The notes beneath the pieces are model-generated. The model was not told the DNA's origin and ran no database searches. It saw only the letters and a program-made list of their open reading frames with translations. Below are positions 17,522 to 26,225 of a DNA stretch of 64,000 bases, piece by piece. A program made the position numbers and the translations under genes. The DNA is taken from NCBI RefSeq assembly GCF_017874235.1, contig NZ_JAGGLC010000001.1, forward strand, positions 1 through 64,000, read 5' to 3'. Each line of letters begins with the position of its first letter. The first letter of the stretch is position 1. The stretch is from Halolamina salifodinae. Lineage in GTDB: Archaea; Halobacteriota; Halobacteria; Halobacteriales; Haloferacaceae.

Positions 17522-19888
17522 ATGCAGTATCTCGCCGTGCTCGTGTGGCTCGTCATCTTCGCGGGGCTGGCGGTACTGGGCTACCCCCTCGCCGCCCGGC
17601 TGTTCGGCCGGCTCCGGAGCGGCGGGGTGGGGTTCGCACTCCCCCTCGCGCTGCTGGCCATCTGGCTCCCGGTGTACTGGCTGGGTAAGCTCTCGTTCGG
17701 CCCGCTGACGGTGTTCGTCGGCGTCGCCGTCCTCGTCGGCGTCGCCGCCGCGCTGGGCCTCGACAGAGCGGCGCTCCGGGATCGGGAGCTTCTGCTCGCC
17801 GAGGACATCCGAGTGAACCGCCGCGCAATCGCCGAGACGGCGGTGGTGTTCGTCGCGGCGTTCCTCTTCCTCGTCGCGATCCGGAGCGCCGACCCGGCGG
17901 TTCACGCGGCCGGCGGCGAGAAGTACCTGGACTACGGGATGCTCCGGACGCTGCTGCGCTCGGGGACGCTCCCGCCGGAGGACTTCTGGTTCGCGGGGAA
18001 GCCGGTGCAGTACTACTACGGCGGCCACCTGCTCGCCGCGATCCTGACGTACCTGACCGGTACCGTGCCCGAACTCGCGTACAACCTCGCGCTCGCGGGG
18101 TTCTACGCGATGCTGGTGACCGCAGCCTACGACCTCGCCGCCAACGTCGCGGCCGACAACGACGTCAATCCCGTCACCGGCGGCGCGTTCGCGGCCTTCT
18201 TCGTCGGCTTCGCGAGCAATCTGGCCACGGCCGGCCGGATCGCGCTGGGCTTTCTCGTCGGCCTCCCGCCAGCCGACCTCTGGCAGGGGTTGGTCGACCG
18301 CTACGGCTCGCTCTCGCTGTCGGGCGAGGGGTTCAGCTACTGGGACGCCAGCCGGGTGATCACCGACAGCCTCGACGGCGGGACGTATCCGACGATCAAC
18401 GAGTTCCCGCTGTTCGCGTGGCTCAACGGCGACATGCACGCCCACATGATGGGCACGCCGTTCCTGCTGCTCGCGGCGGCTATCGGCTTCGCGCTGTTCC
18501 GGACGCCGGCCGCCCAGCGGCGTCGACGCCTCGGCCTGCTGGCCGTCGTCCCCCTCCTGGGACTGTTCCAGATCGTCACCAGCACGTGGAGTTTCCCCTC
18601 CGTCTTCGGAATTACCTATCTCGCGCTGGCACTGGCGCCCGCGAGCGCGAGGAGCCTGCTCCCGGAGGGCGCTGCTGGCCAGGTCCAGCGACTGCACAAC
18701 AGTCTCGCCGATCAGCTTGACCCCGACGGCGGTCCGGAGTCCGCCACCCGACGCACGCTGGAGGAGCTAGAACGGCTGTTCGTCCCGCTGGCTATCGCCG
18801 GCGGGCTCACCGCCGTCGCCGCGGTACTCGCGATCCCGTTCCTGACCCGGACGACGGGCGGGAGCAGCCGCACAATCGAACTGTTCCCCGCGGCGGCCCG
18901 GAGCGGCCTCTTCGAACTGTTCGCGGTCCACGGCGCGTTCCTCCTGCTGTTCGGCGCGTTCCTCCTCTCGCGTGTGGAGCGCGGGCGCCGCGCGATGCTG
19001 GCGGTCGCTACCGCCCTCGTCGGCGCCGTCGCCATCGTGCTCCCGCTGGACGTACTCGGGTTCACCCTGCCGCTGCTGGTGGTCGGCTGGGCGCTGCTTC
19101 GGTTTGACGACGCCGGCTACGAGACGGTGCTGATCATCGCCGGCGCGGGGCTGGTGACCATCGTGGAGTTCGTCTACGTCAACGAGCAGGCCGGGCCGCT
19201 CCGGATGAACACGGTGTTCAAGACGTACATGCAGGTCTGGGTGTTCTGGGGCGTCGGCGCCGGCGCCGCCGCCGCGGGGCTGCTGGCTCGCGCCAATCGA
19301 GCGACCGAGGGCGTGGATGCCCCCACCGTCGACTGGGGGAAGGTCGCGCCGGTCGGCGTCGCGGTGCTGGTGGTGTTCACCTCGCTGTATGGCGGCTTCG
19401 CGCTCTCGGGGCACTTCAGCACGGACGCCGAGCCGACCCTCGACGCCACCGAGATGCCGGGCTGGTACGACGAGAGCGAACTCAACGCGGTGGACTGGCT
19501 GGACCGGAACGCTGACGGCGACACCGTGATCGTCTCGGCGCCCGGTACCGGGAGCAACCCCGGGATGTACAGTTGGGAGGCCTCCATCGCGTCGAGCCTG
19601 ACCGGGGTGCCGACGGTCGCTGGCTGGGCCCACGAGATCGGCTACCGCGGGCCCGAGGCCTACCATGCACGCGTCGGCGCCGTCGATGCGCTCTACACCG
19701 GATCGCCCGAGCAGGCGGCGTCGCTGATCCGGGACCACGGCGTCGACTACGTCTGGGTCGGCACCGCCGAGCGCAACCGCTACGGGAGTGATCTGGTGAA
19801 CTTCAACGAGCGGGCGGGCTACGAGCCAGTGTTCGTCGAGGGGAACGTCGTGATCTACGAGGTTCGGGAGTCGGAGCTACCGGAGTAA
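17522..19888 (+). CDS. Large YYY-motif membrane protein (DUF2298 / Chlor_Arch_YYY type)
   Basis: About 788 residues, with many transmembrane helices and a large extracellular-side loop. The hallmark is FWFAGKPVQYYYGGHL (about residue 155), and GDMHAHMMGTPF follows; both are conserved in the archaeal/Chloroflexi YYY membrane protein family, which resembles membrane glycosyltransferases of the GT-C type but has no proven function. The C-terminal region (NAVDWLDRN ... VSAPGTGSNPGMYSWEASIAS) is soluble, as in oligosaccharyltransferase-like proteins. An in-frame GTG at 17513 is an alternative start. No partner gene is evident. Confidence 0.8.
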   Translation: MQYLAVLVWLVIFAGLAVLGYPLAARLFGRLRSGGVGFALPLALLAIWLPVYWLGKLSFGPLTVFVGVAVLVGVAAALGLDRAALRDRELLLAEDIRVNRRAIAETAVVFVAAFLFLVAIRSADPAVHAAGGEKYLDYGMLRTLLRSGTLPPEDFWFAGKPVQYYYGGHLLAAILTYLTGTVPELAYNLALAGFYAMLVTAAYDLAANVAADNDVNPVTGGAFAAFFVGFASNLATAGRIALGFLVGLPPADLWQGLVDRYGSLSLSGEGFSYWDASRVITDSLDGGTYPTINEFPLFAWLNGDMHAHMMGTPFLLLAAAIGFALFRTPAAQRRRRLGLLAVVPLLGLFQIVTSTWSFPSVFGITYLALALAPASARSLLPEGAAGQVQRLHNSLADQLDPDGGPESATRRTLEELERLFVPLAIAGGLTAVAAVLAIPFLTRTTGGSSRTIELFPAAARSGLFELFAVHGAFLLLFGAFLLSRVERGRRAMLAVATALVGAVAIVLPLDVLGFTLPLLVVGWALLRFDDAGYETVLIIAGAGLVTIVEFVYVNEQAGPLRMNTVFKTYMQVWVFWGVGAGAAAAGLLARANRATEGVDAPTVDWGKVAPVGVAVLVVFTSLYGGFALSGHFSTDAEPTLDATEMPGWYDESELNAVDWLDRNADGDTVIVSAPGTGSNPGMYSWEASIASSLTGVPTVAGWAHEIGYRGPEAYHARVGAVDALYTGSPEQAASLIRDHGVDYVWVGTAERNRYGSDLVNFNERAGYEPVFVEGNVVIYEVRESELPE

Positions 19889-19950
19889 GCGGTCGGGAGA
19901 AAACTGTGCCGTCGACCGTCGTCGACGACCGGTCGCGCGAGGCTTTTCAC

Positions 19951-19979
19951 ACGACTACGGCATCGGGCTCCGTAGTCGT
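19951..19979. terminator. Strong hairpin in the convergent intergenic region
   Basis: ACGACTACGG, 9-base loop, CCGTAGTCGT: a perfect 10-bp stem between two convergent genes. The position suggests a bidirectional terminator or a 3'-end stabiliser; there is no adjoining T tract on the plus strand. Confidence 0.4.
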
Positions 19980-20017
19980 CGGACGGCACCGACGACAGGT
20001 CACGCGCCGTAGTCGGC

Positions 20018-20284
20018 TTAGACGTTCAGCGGCTTCTTCTCGCTGAGCACTTCGACGTCCTCGGCGTCGACGCTCTCGGTGTCGAGCCAGTGGGGGACGT
20101 ACTGCCGCTTGTCGTACTGCTCGCGTTCGTCCTCGGTACCGACCGTGCACCAGAGCTGCGGTTCGTCGGGGCCGTGCCAGTCTCCCTGTCGGGAGATGCC
20201 GAAACAGACCAGCTCTTCGCCGTCGTACTCGATGACGGCGTCGCGACGGATTCCCGGGTCGCCGTGGACGATCAGCTGCTTCAT
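20018..20284 (-). CDS. Conserved haloarchaeal 88-residue protein (HAH_0734 type)
   Basis: Begins MKQLIVHGDPGIRRDA and has CFGISRQGDWHGPD and WCTVGTEDEREQ; I recognise it as a small conserved haloarchaeal family of unknown function often found near the eL44 gene. No known domain or signal peptide is visible. It is divergent from the ribosomal cluster, with 109 bp between, and convergent with the YYY membrane protein gene. Confidence 0.7.
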   Translation of the reverse strand: MKQLIVHGDPGIRRDAVIEYDGEELVCFGISRQGDWHGPDEPQLWCTVGTEDEREQYDKRQYVPHWLDTESVDAEDVEVLSEKKPLNV

Positions 20285-20348
20285 GGGCCCGAGGTTCGGC
20301 TGTTTGGTCCTTAATCACTTCGGTCAGCTGTCGGTGTAGACCAAACGG

Positions 20349-20357
20349 GTTTTAAGC
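20349..20357 (+). promoter_or_regulatory. TATA element of the eL44 operon
   Basis: GTTTTAAGC lies 37-45 bases before the eL44 ATG, implying a leader of roughly 10-18 bases. Confidence 0.4.
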
Positions 20358-20393
20358 TGCCCTCCCGAAGTCGCCGACAAGAGGCGAATATCC

Positions 20394-20675
20394 ATGGAGA
20401 TGCCACGCCGCATGAACACGTACTGTCCGCACTGTGACGCCCACCACGAACACGAAGTCGAGAAGGTTCGATCCGGCCGCCAGACCGGGATGAAGTGGGC
20501 CGCCCGCCAGCAGAAGCGCGGCAAGAAGGTCATCGGGAACACGGGGAAGTTCTCGAAGGTCCCGTCCGGCGACAAGCCGACCAAGAAGACCCACCTGAAG
20601 TACATCTGCTCGGACTGCAACAAGGCCCACATGCGAGAAGGGTGGCGTACCGGCCGCCTGGAGTTCCAGGAATGA
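20394..20675 (+). CDS. rpl44e: 50S ribosomal protein eL44 (L44e)
   Basis: 93 residues. The zinc-binding CPHC (N-terminal) and CSDC (C-terminal) pairs are both present, as is the basic central region ([15 protein letters not shown]) of eL44, a large-subunit protein near the E site. ATG at 20394 gives [11 protein letters not shown], matching haloarchaeal homologues, which begin MQMPRRFNTYC. Its stop overlaps the S27e start (ATGA). Confidence 0.95.
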   Translation: MEMPRRMNTYCPHCDAHHEHEVEKVRSGRQTGMKWAARQQKRGKKVIGNTGKFSKVPSGDKPTKKTHLKYICSDCNKAHMREGWRTGRLEFQE

Positions 20676-20845
20676 CCGGGAGCTTCCTCACTGTGGTCTG
20701 TCCGGACTGCGAGAACGAACAGGTCGTCTTCCAGAAGGCGTCCACGACGGTCAACTGCGCCGTCTGTGGTACCACGCTGGCGACGCCCACCGGCGGCAAG
20801 GCCGACATCGACGGCGAAGTCACCGACGTCGTCGAGGCGCGATAA
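20672..20845 (+). CDS. rps27e: 30S ribosomal protein eS27 (S27e)
   Basis: A 57-residue zinc-ribbon ribosomal protein with [11 protein letters not shown] and [17 protein letters not shown] supplying the four Cys ligands. The length is normal for archaeal eS27. It overlaps the eL44 stop by 4 bp and precedes aIF2-alpha by 6 bp, in the conserved archaeal order eL44-eS27-aIF2a-Nop10. Confidence 0.95.
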   Translation: MTGSFLTVVCPDCENEQVVFQKASTTVNCAVCGTTLATPTGGKADIDGEVTDVVEAR

Positions 20846-20851
20846 CACCTG

Positions 20852-21649
20852 ATGGCGGGGAACGAGTGGCCCGAGCCGGACGAACTCGTCGTCGGCACGG
20901 TCGACGAGATCGCCGACTTCGGCGTGTTCGTCGACATGGAGGGCTACGAGCACCGCGGGCTGGTCCACATCTCGGAGGTCGCCTCCGGGTGGATCAAGAA
21001 CGTCCGCGACCACGTCAGCGTCGGCCGTACGGTCGTCGCCAAAGTGCTCGAAGTCGACGAGTCCGCCCAGCAGGTCGACCTCTCGTTGAAGGACGTCAAC
21101 GAGCACCAGCGCAAGGAGACGATCCAGCGCTGGAAGAACCAACAGAAGGTCGACAAGTGGATGGAACTGGCCTTCGGCGAGGACCACGACCGTGAGGACG
21201 TCGAGGAAGCGCTCCTCGAGGCGTACGACTCGCTGTACGCCGCCTTCGAGGAGGCCGCCGTCCACGGGATGGAGGCACTGGAGGACTGTGACCTCGCGGA
21301 CGAGGACGCACAGGCCATCGTCCAGACCGCCCGCGAGAACGTCTCGGTGCCGTACGTCAACGTCACCGGCTACGTCGACATCCGCTCGCCGGCCCCCGCC
21401 GGCGTCGACGACGTGAAGGAGGCGCTGCGTGCCGCCGAGGGCGACGGCGACGACCACGACATCCCCGAGGAGGTCGAACTCTCGGTCTCCTACGTCGGCG
21501 CGCCGGAGTACCGCATCGAGGTGCAGGCGCCCGACTACAAGGCCGCGGAGGCCGAACTCGAGGCTGCGGCGGCCCGCGCGAAGGAGGCCATCGAGGCGCT
21601 CAGCGGCACCGCCGAGTACCACCGCGAACGCCGCGAAGACGACGAATGA
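20852..21649 (+). CDS. eif2a: Translation initiation factor aIF2 subunit alpha
   Basis: 265 residues. An N-terminal S1 domain ([17 protein letters not shown] ... [13 protein letters not shown] ... VDLSLKDV), a helical middle domain and a C-terminal alpha/beta domain match archaeal aIF2-alpha, part of the heterotrimer that brings initiator Met-tRNA to the ribosome. The S1 position corresponding to eukaryotic Ser51 is not within a recognisable SELS motif. An acidic loop (EGDGDDHD) is inserted in the last domain. It is followed by nop10 with a 4-bp overlap. Confidence 0.95.
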   Translation: MAGNEWPEPDELVVGTVDEIADFGVFVDMEGYEHRGLVHISEVASGWIKNVRDHVSVGRTVVAKVLEVDESAQQVDLSLKDVNEHQRKETIQRWKNQQKVDKWMELAFGEDHDREDVEEALLEAYDSLYAAFEEAAVHGMEALEDCDLADEDAQAIVQTARENVSVPYVNVTGYVDIRSPAPAGVDDVKEALRAAEGDGDDHDIPEEVELSVSYVGAPEYRIEVQAPDYKAAEAELEAAAARAKEAIEALSGTAEYHRERREDDE

Positions 21650-21870
21650 CGAAATCGGACATCCACGTCTGTTCGGCGTGGGCGTCCGAAGACGAGTCGG
21701 ACCGAGCAGGCGAGTCAGGCGAACACGACCGTCCCGTCTATACCCTTTCTGACCGCTGTCCCGACTGTGGCGCCGAGGCTGTCAACGCCTCGCCCGCGCC
21801 GTTCGACCCCGCGGACCCGTACGGCAAATACCGGCGGCGGGCCCGCGACGACGGCCCTGACACCGCCTGA
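21646..21870 (+). CDS. nop10: Nop10, H/ACA ribonucleoprotein subunit
   Basis: A 74-residue zinc-ribbon protein of the pseudouridylation (H/ACA) complex, with Cbf5, Gar1 and L7Ae as partners. [18 protein letters not shown] and [16 protein letters not shown] are the family core. It is longer than the usual ~60 residues because of an acidic insert ([15 protein letters not shown]) between the first strand and the ribbon. The N-terminal zinc-ribbon half keeps one Cys (HVCSAW). Confidence 0.92.
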   Translation: MTKSDIHVCSAWASEDESDRAGESGEHDRPVYTLSDRCPDCGAEAVNASPAPFDPADPYGKYRRRARDDGPDTA

Positions 21871-21919
21871 CAGGGCACGTTTCGACGCACCTTTACCCGA
21901 CGGAGGACCATTCGCGGAT

Positions 21920-22843
21920 ATGGATCCCATCGACATCGAGACGCTCGCAGACCCCGACCTCCGGGACCCCGTACTGGTCGAGGGACTGCCCGGCGTCGGG
22001 CACGTCGGCAAACTCGCCGCCGAGCACCTGCTGGAGGAGTTCGAGAGCACGCTCGTCCGTCGCGTGTACGCCGACGAGTTCCCCCCGCAGGTCGACGTCG
22101 ACGACGACGGCGTCGCCTCGCTGACCTGCGCCTCGTTCCACGCCGTCGACCTCTCCTCGCCGACCCCGACCGAGATCGAGGACGAGGAGGATGACGAGGG
22201 AGCGGATGCGGACGCTGAGGACGACGCACTCCCCGACGGCGGCGACGCCGACGAGGGGGACGAAGCCGAGAAAGCGGATGAAGAGGAGAAAGACAAGGAG
22301 CACGGGACCGTCCCGACCGACCGCGATCTACTCGTGCTCACCGGCAACCATCAGGCCGGGAGCAACAAGGGCCACTACCAGCTAACTGAGGCGTTTCTCG
22401 ACGTGGCCGAGGAGTTCGGCGTCGAGGAGGCCTACGCGCTCGGCGGCGTTCCGACGGGCGAACTCATCGAGGAGCACAACGTCCTCGGCGCCGTTAGCGA
22501 TGCCGATCTGACCGACTCGCTTTCGGACGCCGGCGTGGAGTTCCGCGGCGACGAGCCAGCGGGCGGCATCGTCGGCGTCTCGGGCCTGCTGCTCGGCCTC
22601 GGCGGCCGACGCGGCTTCGACGTGGCCTGCCTGATGGGCGAGACCAGCGGCTACCTCGTCGACCCCAAGAGCGCGAAGGCGGTGCTGGAGACGCTCGAAC
22701 AGCAACTCGACTTCCGCGTCGAGTTCGCCGCGCTGGAGAAGCGCGCCGAGGAGATGGAGGAGGTCGTCGGCAAGATCCAGCAGATGCAGGAGAGTGGCGG
22801 CGGCGCCGGCCCCGGCGAGGAGGAACTACGCTACATCGGCTGA
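21920..22843 (+). CDS. PAC2-family proteasome assembly chaperone-like protein
   Basis: A 307-residue member of the archaeal PAC2/COG2047 family related to eukaryotic proteasome assembly chaperone 2. Typical segments are DPVLVEGLPGVGHVGKLAAEHL, LVLTGNHQAGSNKGHY, GGVPTGELIEEHNVLGA and GVSGLLLGLG. A ~45-residue, almost entirely acidic insert (about residues 80-125) separates the first strands from the rest. The C-terminus has a short coiled coil (EKRAEEMEEVVGKIQQMQ). ATG at 21920 begins right before the conserved start. A proteasome gene (PAN) is encoded nearby on the other strand. Confidence 0.88.
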   Translation: MDPIDIETLADPDLRDPVLVEGLPGVGHVGKLAAEHLLEEFESTLVRRVYADEFPPQVDVDDDGVASLTCASFHAVDLSSPTPTEIEDEEDDEGADADAEDDALPDGGDADEGDEAEKADEEEKDKEHGTVPTDRDLLVLTGNHQAGSNKGHYQLTEAFLDVAEEFGVEEAYALGGVPTGELIEEHNVLGAVSDADLTDSLSDAGVEFRGDEPAGGIVGVSGLLLGLGGRRGFDVACLMGETSGYLVDPKSAKAVLETLEQQLDFRVEFAALEKRAEEMEEVVGKIQQMQESGGGAGPGEEELRYIG

Positions 22844-22883
22844 AACCCCGCAGAACTAAGTCCGGGCCGGCCGGCCGATCGGT

Positions 22884-23006
22884 ATGGAGATCGACCACCC
22901 CTCGTGGCGCGCGCTGGCCGGCGCACTCGGCGGCTACGGCCTGATCCTGCTGGCGATGACGGTGCTTCTGTTCGCGGTTCCGACCGCAATTTTCACCCTG
23001 CTTTAA
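22884..23006 (+). CDS. Small single-span membrane protein
   Basis: 40 residues: MEIDHPSWRALAGALGGYG followed by one strong hydrophobic helix and a very short tail. It has a good ATG and fits tightly between neighbours; its stop overlaps the stop of the convergent 59-residue gene by 4 bp. The function is unknown. Confidence 0.55.
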   Translation: MEIDHPSWRALAGALGGYGLILLAMTVLLFAVPTAIFTLL

Positions 23007-23182
23007 GCGCCCGATCCGGCGTCGCCGGTGTCGGTAATCCGGTCCTCGTACTTCGAGAGTGACGTCGCCAGCGCCGCGCCGGCGTCGATATCCGACTCCT
23101 CGGCGAGTGCGAGGAGCGCGAACAGCGCGTCGTCGAGGAACTGGGCGACCTGCTGCTGGGCGGCCGAGAGCGCTTCGACCAT
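23003..23182 (-). CDS. Small hypothetical protein, 59 residues
   Basis: Begins MVEALSAAQQQVAQFLDDAL and continues as an acidic helical protein (LLALAEESDIDAG ... SKYEDRITDTGD). No known domain. It lies 67 bp after the PAN gene on the same strand and could be its cotranscribed partner. The codon pattern (G/C in third positions) supports coding. Confidence 0.5.
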   Translation of the reverse strand: MVEALSAAQQQVAQFLDDALFALLALAEESDIDAGAALATSLSKYEDRITDTGDAGSGA

Positions 23183-23249
23183 CGCTACTCGGCTGGGAGC
23201 GAAGAAGCAAAAATCCGGCTGCCTGCGCTGGCGTCAGGGGGCCTGCCGA

Positions 23250-24464
23250 TCAGGCGAACGCGGGCGACTCGCCGGCCTCGACCGTCTCGCTCTGCTGGAG
23301 TTTCTCCCAGGCGGCCTCGAAGTCCCGCCGCGTGATCTCGGTGCGGTCGTCGCGGATGGCGAACATCCCCGCCTCCGTACAGATCGCCTTCACGTCGGCG
23401 CCGGAGGCGTCCTCGGCCATCTCCGCGAGCGCGTAGAAGTCCACGTTGTCGGCGACGTTCATGTCGCGCGTGTGGATCTGGAAGATGAGTTCGCGACCCG
23501 CGGCGTCGGGCTTGGGCACCTCGATCAGGCGGTCGAAGCGGCCCGGTCGGAGGATCGCCTCGTCCAGCATGTCGAAGCGGTTCGTGGCCGCGATGATGCG
23601 GATGTCCCCGCGCTCGTCGAAGCCGTCCATCTCCGAGAGTAGCTGCATCATCGTCCGCTGGACCTCGGCGTCGCCGGAGGTCTTGGAGTCGGTCCGCTTG
23701 GAGGCGATGGCGTCGATCTCGTCGATGAAGATGACGGCAGGCTCGTTCTCGCGGGCGACCTCGAACAGGTCACGCACCAGCTTCGCGCCCTCGCCGATGA
23801 ACTTGTGGACGAGTTCGGAGCCGGCCATCTTGATGAAGCTCGCGTCGGTCTCGTTGGCGACGGCCTTGGCGAGCATCGTCTTCCCGGTCCCGGGTGGGCC
23901 GTGGAGCAGGATGCCACTCGGGGGCTGGATGCCGACCTTGTCGAACGTCTCGGGCTGGCGGAGCGGGAGTTCGACCGTCTCCCGGACCTCGCGCATCTGC
24001 CCTTTGAGGCCGCCGATGTCGCCGTAGGTCACGTCCGGCGAGTGGTCGATCTGCATCACGCGGGCCCGCACGTCCGTCTCGCGGGTGAGCTTCTGAACGA
24101 CCGACAGCGAGTTGTTGACCGCGACACGGTCGTCGGGTTCGATCTGCTCGCGCATCTCGTCGGTGACCTCGGTCAAGGCCTCCTGATTATTGCCGTGCTG
24201 CTTGATCACGACGCCGTCGTCGTTGATCTCCTGAACCGTCGCGACGAACAGCGGCGACTGCTTGAGCTTCTCGTTCTCGTGGGAGAGCCGCTCGAGTTTC
24301 TGCTGGAACTTGTTGTTCTCGGCGTTGGCGTCGAGCAGGCTGTCACGCATCTGCTCGTTCTGGTCCTCCAGATCCTCGAGGCGGTCGCGAAGGGACTCGA
24401 TCTTCTCCTGTTGCGACGCCGTCTCCTCGTACGGGAGTTCGACGTCGTCAACCGTATCGCTCAT
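23250..24464 (-). CDS. pan: Proteasome-activating nucleotidase (PAN), AAA+ ATPase
   Basis: A 404-residue hexameric ATPase that unfolds proteins into the 20S proteasome. An N-terminal coiled coil (residues 15-75) is followed by the OB domain, then Walker A GPPGTGKT, pore loop [11 protein letters not shown], Walker [10 protein letters not shown] and the arginine-finger segment [10 protein letters not shown]. The C-terminus ends PAFA, lacking a clear Tyr in the penultimate position of the HbYX docking motif (Phe instead). CATAAG about 25 bp before the ATG could be the TATA of a leaderless transcript. Confidence 0.95.
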   Translation of the reverse strand: MSDTVDDVELPYEETASQQEKIESLRDRLEDLEDQNEQMRDSLLDANAENNKFQQKLERLSHENEKLKQSPLFVATVQEINDDGVVIKQHGNNQEALTEVTDEMREQIEPDDRVAVNNSLSVVQKLTRETDVRARVMQIDHSPDVTYGDIGGLKGQMREVRETVELPLRQPETFDKVGIQPPSGILLHGPPGTGKTMLAKAVANETDASFIKMAGSELVHKFIGEGAKLVRDLFEVARENEPAVIFIDEIDAIASKRTDSKTSGDAEVQRTMMQLLSEMDGFDERGDIRIIAATNRFDMLDEAILRPGRFDRLIEVPKPDAAGRELIFQIHTRDMNVADNVDFYALAEMAEDASGADVKAICTEAGMFAIRDDRTEITRRDFEAAWEKLQQSETVEAGESPAFA

Positions 24465-24490
24465 TGGCGGGTTGTACGCGGCTGACTCTT

Positions 24491-24970
24491 ATGAGGCTTC
24501 GGGTCCCGACGGAATCCGCCGCCGGACGAAAGCCGGGGAACAGCCGTTCTCGGCATCGACAGGGGCGAATCCTCAAGTACGATGACGGGACCAACGTCGC
24601 CGTGACCGACCCGGACGCAGTCGCACGAGCGCTGGCCCGACTGGCCGGCGGTGCGCCCCGAAACAGCGAGCACAACGCCGACGATCCCCCTGCTCGCGTC
24701 GTCGCCGACGCCGAGGCGGCGATGAAGGAACTGGACCGAGCCGCTGCGTTCGTCAACGGCGACGGAGAGGGACGACTCCGTCGCGCGACCCAGAACGCGC
24801 AGGAGGCCGGCGACGACGTGGTCGCGGCCCGTGGGCAGGCCGTTCTGTCGACGCTTTCGGCGTTCCGTCGGGCAGCCAGCGGCGACGAGGAACCGGACCA
24901 CGAACCGTCCAGCAGCTACCGGACCACTTCCACCCCGCTCGCGCAACGCTCTTCCGGGGAGGGGGCATAA
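24491..24970 (+). CDS. Haloarchaeal hypothetical protein
   Basis: 159 residues if started at the ATG 24491. The middle part (TDPDAVARALARLAGG ... RVVADAEAAMKELDRAAAFV ... RRATQNAQEAGDDV) is helical and looks conserved; head and tail are disordered and basic/serine-rich. A GTG at 24602 is an alternative start. It lies directly before mre11 (10-bp gap) and divergent from PAN, so it may belong to the mre11-rad50 transcript. No function can be assigned. Confidence 0.6.
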   Translation: MRLRVPTESAAGRKPGNSRSRHRQGRILKYDDGTNVAVTDPDAVARALARLAGGAPRNSEHNADDPPARVVADAEAAMKELDRAAAFVNGDGEGRLRRATQNAQEAGDDVVAARGQAVLSTLSAFRRAASGDEEPDHEPSSSYRTTSTPLAQRSSGEGA

Positions 24971-24980
24971 CGGGTGACAG

Positions 24981-26225
24981 ATGACTCGGGTGATACACAC
25001 GGGCGACACCCACGTCGGCTACCAGCAGTACCACTCCCCCGAGCGCCGGGCGGATTTCCGCCGGGCGTTCGACGACGTGGTCGACGACGCCGTCGAGGCG
25101 GGCGTCGACGCGGTGGTCCACGCCGGCGACCTGTTCCACGACCGCCGGCCCGAACTGCCGGACCTGATGGGCGTGCTTTCGGCGCTCCGGCGCCTCGACG
25201 ACGCCGACATCCCGTTTCTCGCTATCGTCGGCAACCACGAGGCGACCCGGACCGGCGAGTGGCTGGACCTGTTCGAGGGAACGGACCTCGCCACGCGCCT
25301 CGGCGCGTCGCCAGTAACCATCGGCGACACCGCGTTCTACGGCCTCGACTGGGTGCCCGAGTCGCGGCGCCCGGATCTCGAGTACGACTTCGAGGAACAC
25401 GACGCCGAGCACGCGGCGCTGGTCTCCCACGGCCTGTTCACCCCCTTTGAGTTCGGTGAGTGGGACACCGAGACGGTGCTCGAGGAGTCGAACGTCGAGT
25501 TCGACGCGATGCTGCTGGGCGACAACCACAAACCGGACACCGCGCAGGTCTCGGGCACGTGGGTCACCTACTGCGGATCCACCGAGCGCGCGAGCGCGAG
25601 CGAGGAGGAGGCCCGCGGCTACAACCTCGTCACGTTCGACGGCGAGGTGGACATCCGCCGGCGCAGCCTCGACACCCGGCCGTTCGCCTTCGTCTCCGTC
25701 GCCCTCGCCGAGGGCGAGGGCGTCGAGCGCGTGCGCGAGCAGGTGCGCCAGCACGACCTGACCGACGCGGTCTGTATCGTCGAGATTACCGGCGAGGGCG
25801 AGCCCGTCACCCCCGCAGCGGTCGAGGAGGCCGGCGCCGAGGAGGGCGCGCTGCTCGTCCGGGTCACCGACCGCCGGGAGATCGAGGAGGAGGCAGAGAT
25901 CGGCGTCAGCTTCGCCGACCCCGACGACGCCGTGAACGACCGCGTCGACGAACTGGGGCTCTCGACGGCCGCCCGCGACATCGACGAGACGGTCCGGGAG
26001 AGCAAAGTCTCGGACTCGAACGTGCGCACGGAGGTCAAGAACCGCGTGAGCGACCTGCTCGGCGAGGAGCCGGCGGCGTTCGAGCGCGCCGACGACGCGG
26101 GCGAATCGGAATCTGGCGATGCCGAATCGACCTCCGGCGGCGCCGACAAGGCGGACGACGAACCGGCCGACGACGAACCGACACCGGATCCGGCCGAGCA
26201 GGGCACCATGGAGGAGTACCTGTGA
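24981..26225 (+). CDS. mre11: Mre11, DNA double-strand-break repair nuclease
   Basis: 414 residues. The calcineurin-type phosphoesterase motifs are complete: [29 protein letters not shown] and LLGDNHKP, binding two Mn ions. The capping domain follows and an acidic, disordered tail ends the protein. With Rad50 it forms the end-processing complex that opens and resects DNA breaks. The TGA overlaps the GTG of rad50 (GTGA), so expression is coupled. Confidence 0.95.
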   Translation: MTRVIHTGDTHVGYQQYHSPERRADFRRAFDDVVDDAVEAGVDAVVHAGDLFHDRRPELPDLMGVLSALRRLDDADIPFLAIVGNHEATRTGEWLDLFEGTDLATRLGASPVTIGDTAFYGLDWVPESRRPDLEYDFEEHDAEHAALVSHGLFTPFEFGEWDTETVLEESNVEFDAMLLGDNHKPDTAQVSGTWVTYCGSTERASASEEEARGYNLVTFDGEVDIRRRSLDTRPFAFVSVALAEGEGVERVREQVRQHDLTDAVCIVEITGEGEPVTPAAVEEAGAEEGALLVRVTDRREIEEEAEIGVSFADPDDAVNDRVDELGLSTAARDIDETVRESKVSDSNVRTEVKNRVSDLLGEEPAAFERADDAGESESGDAESTSGGADKADDEPADDEPTPDPAEQGTMEEYL

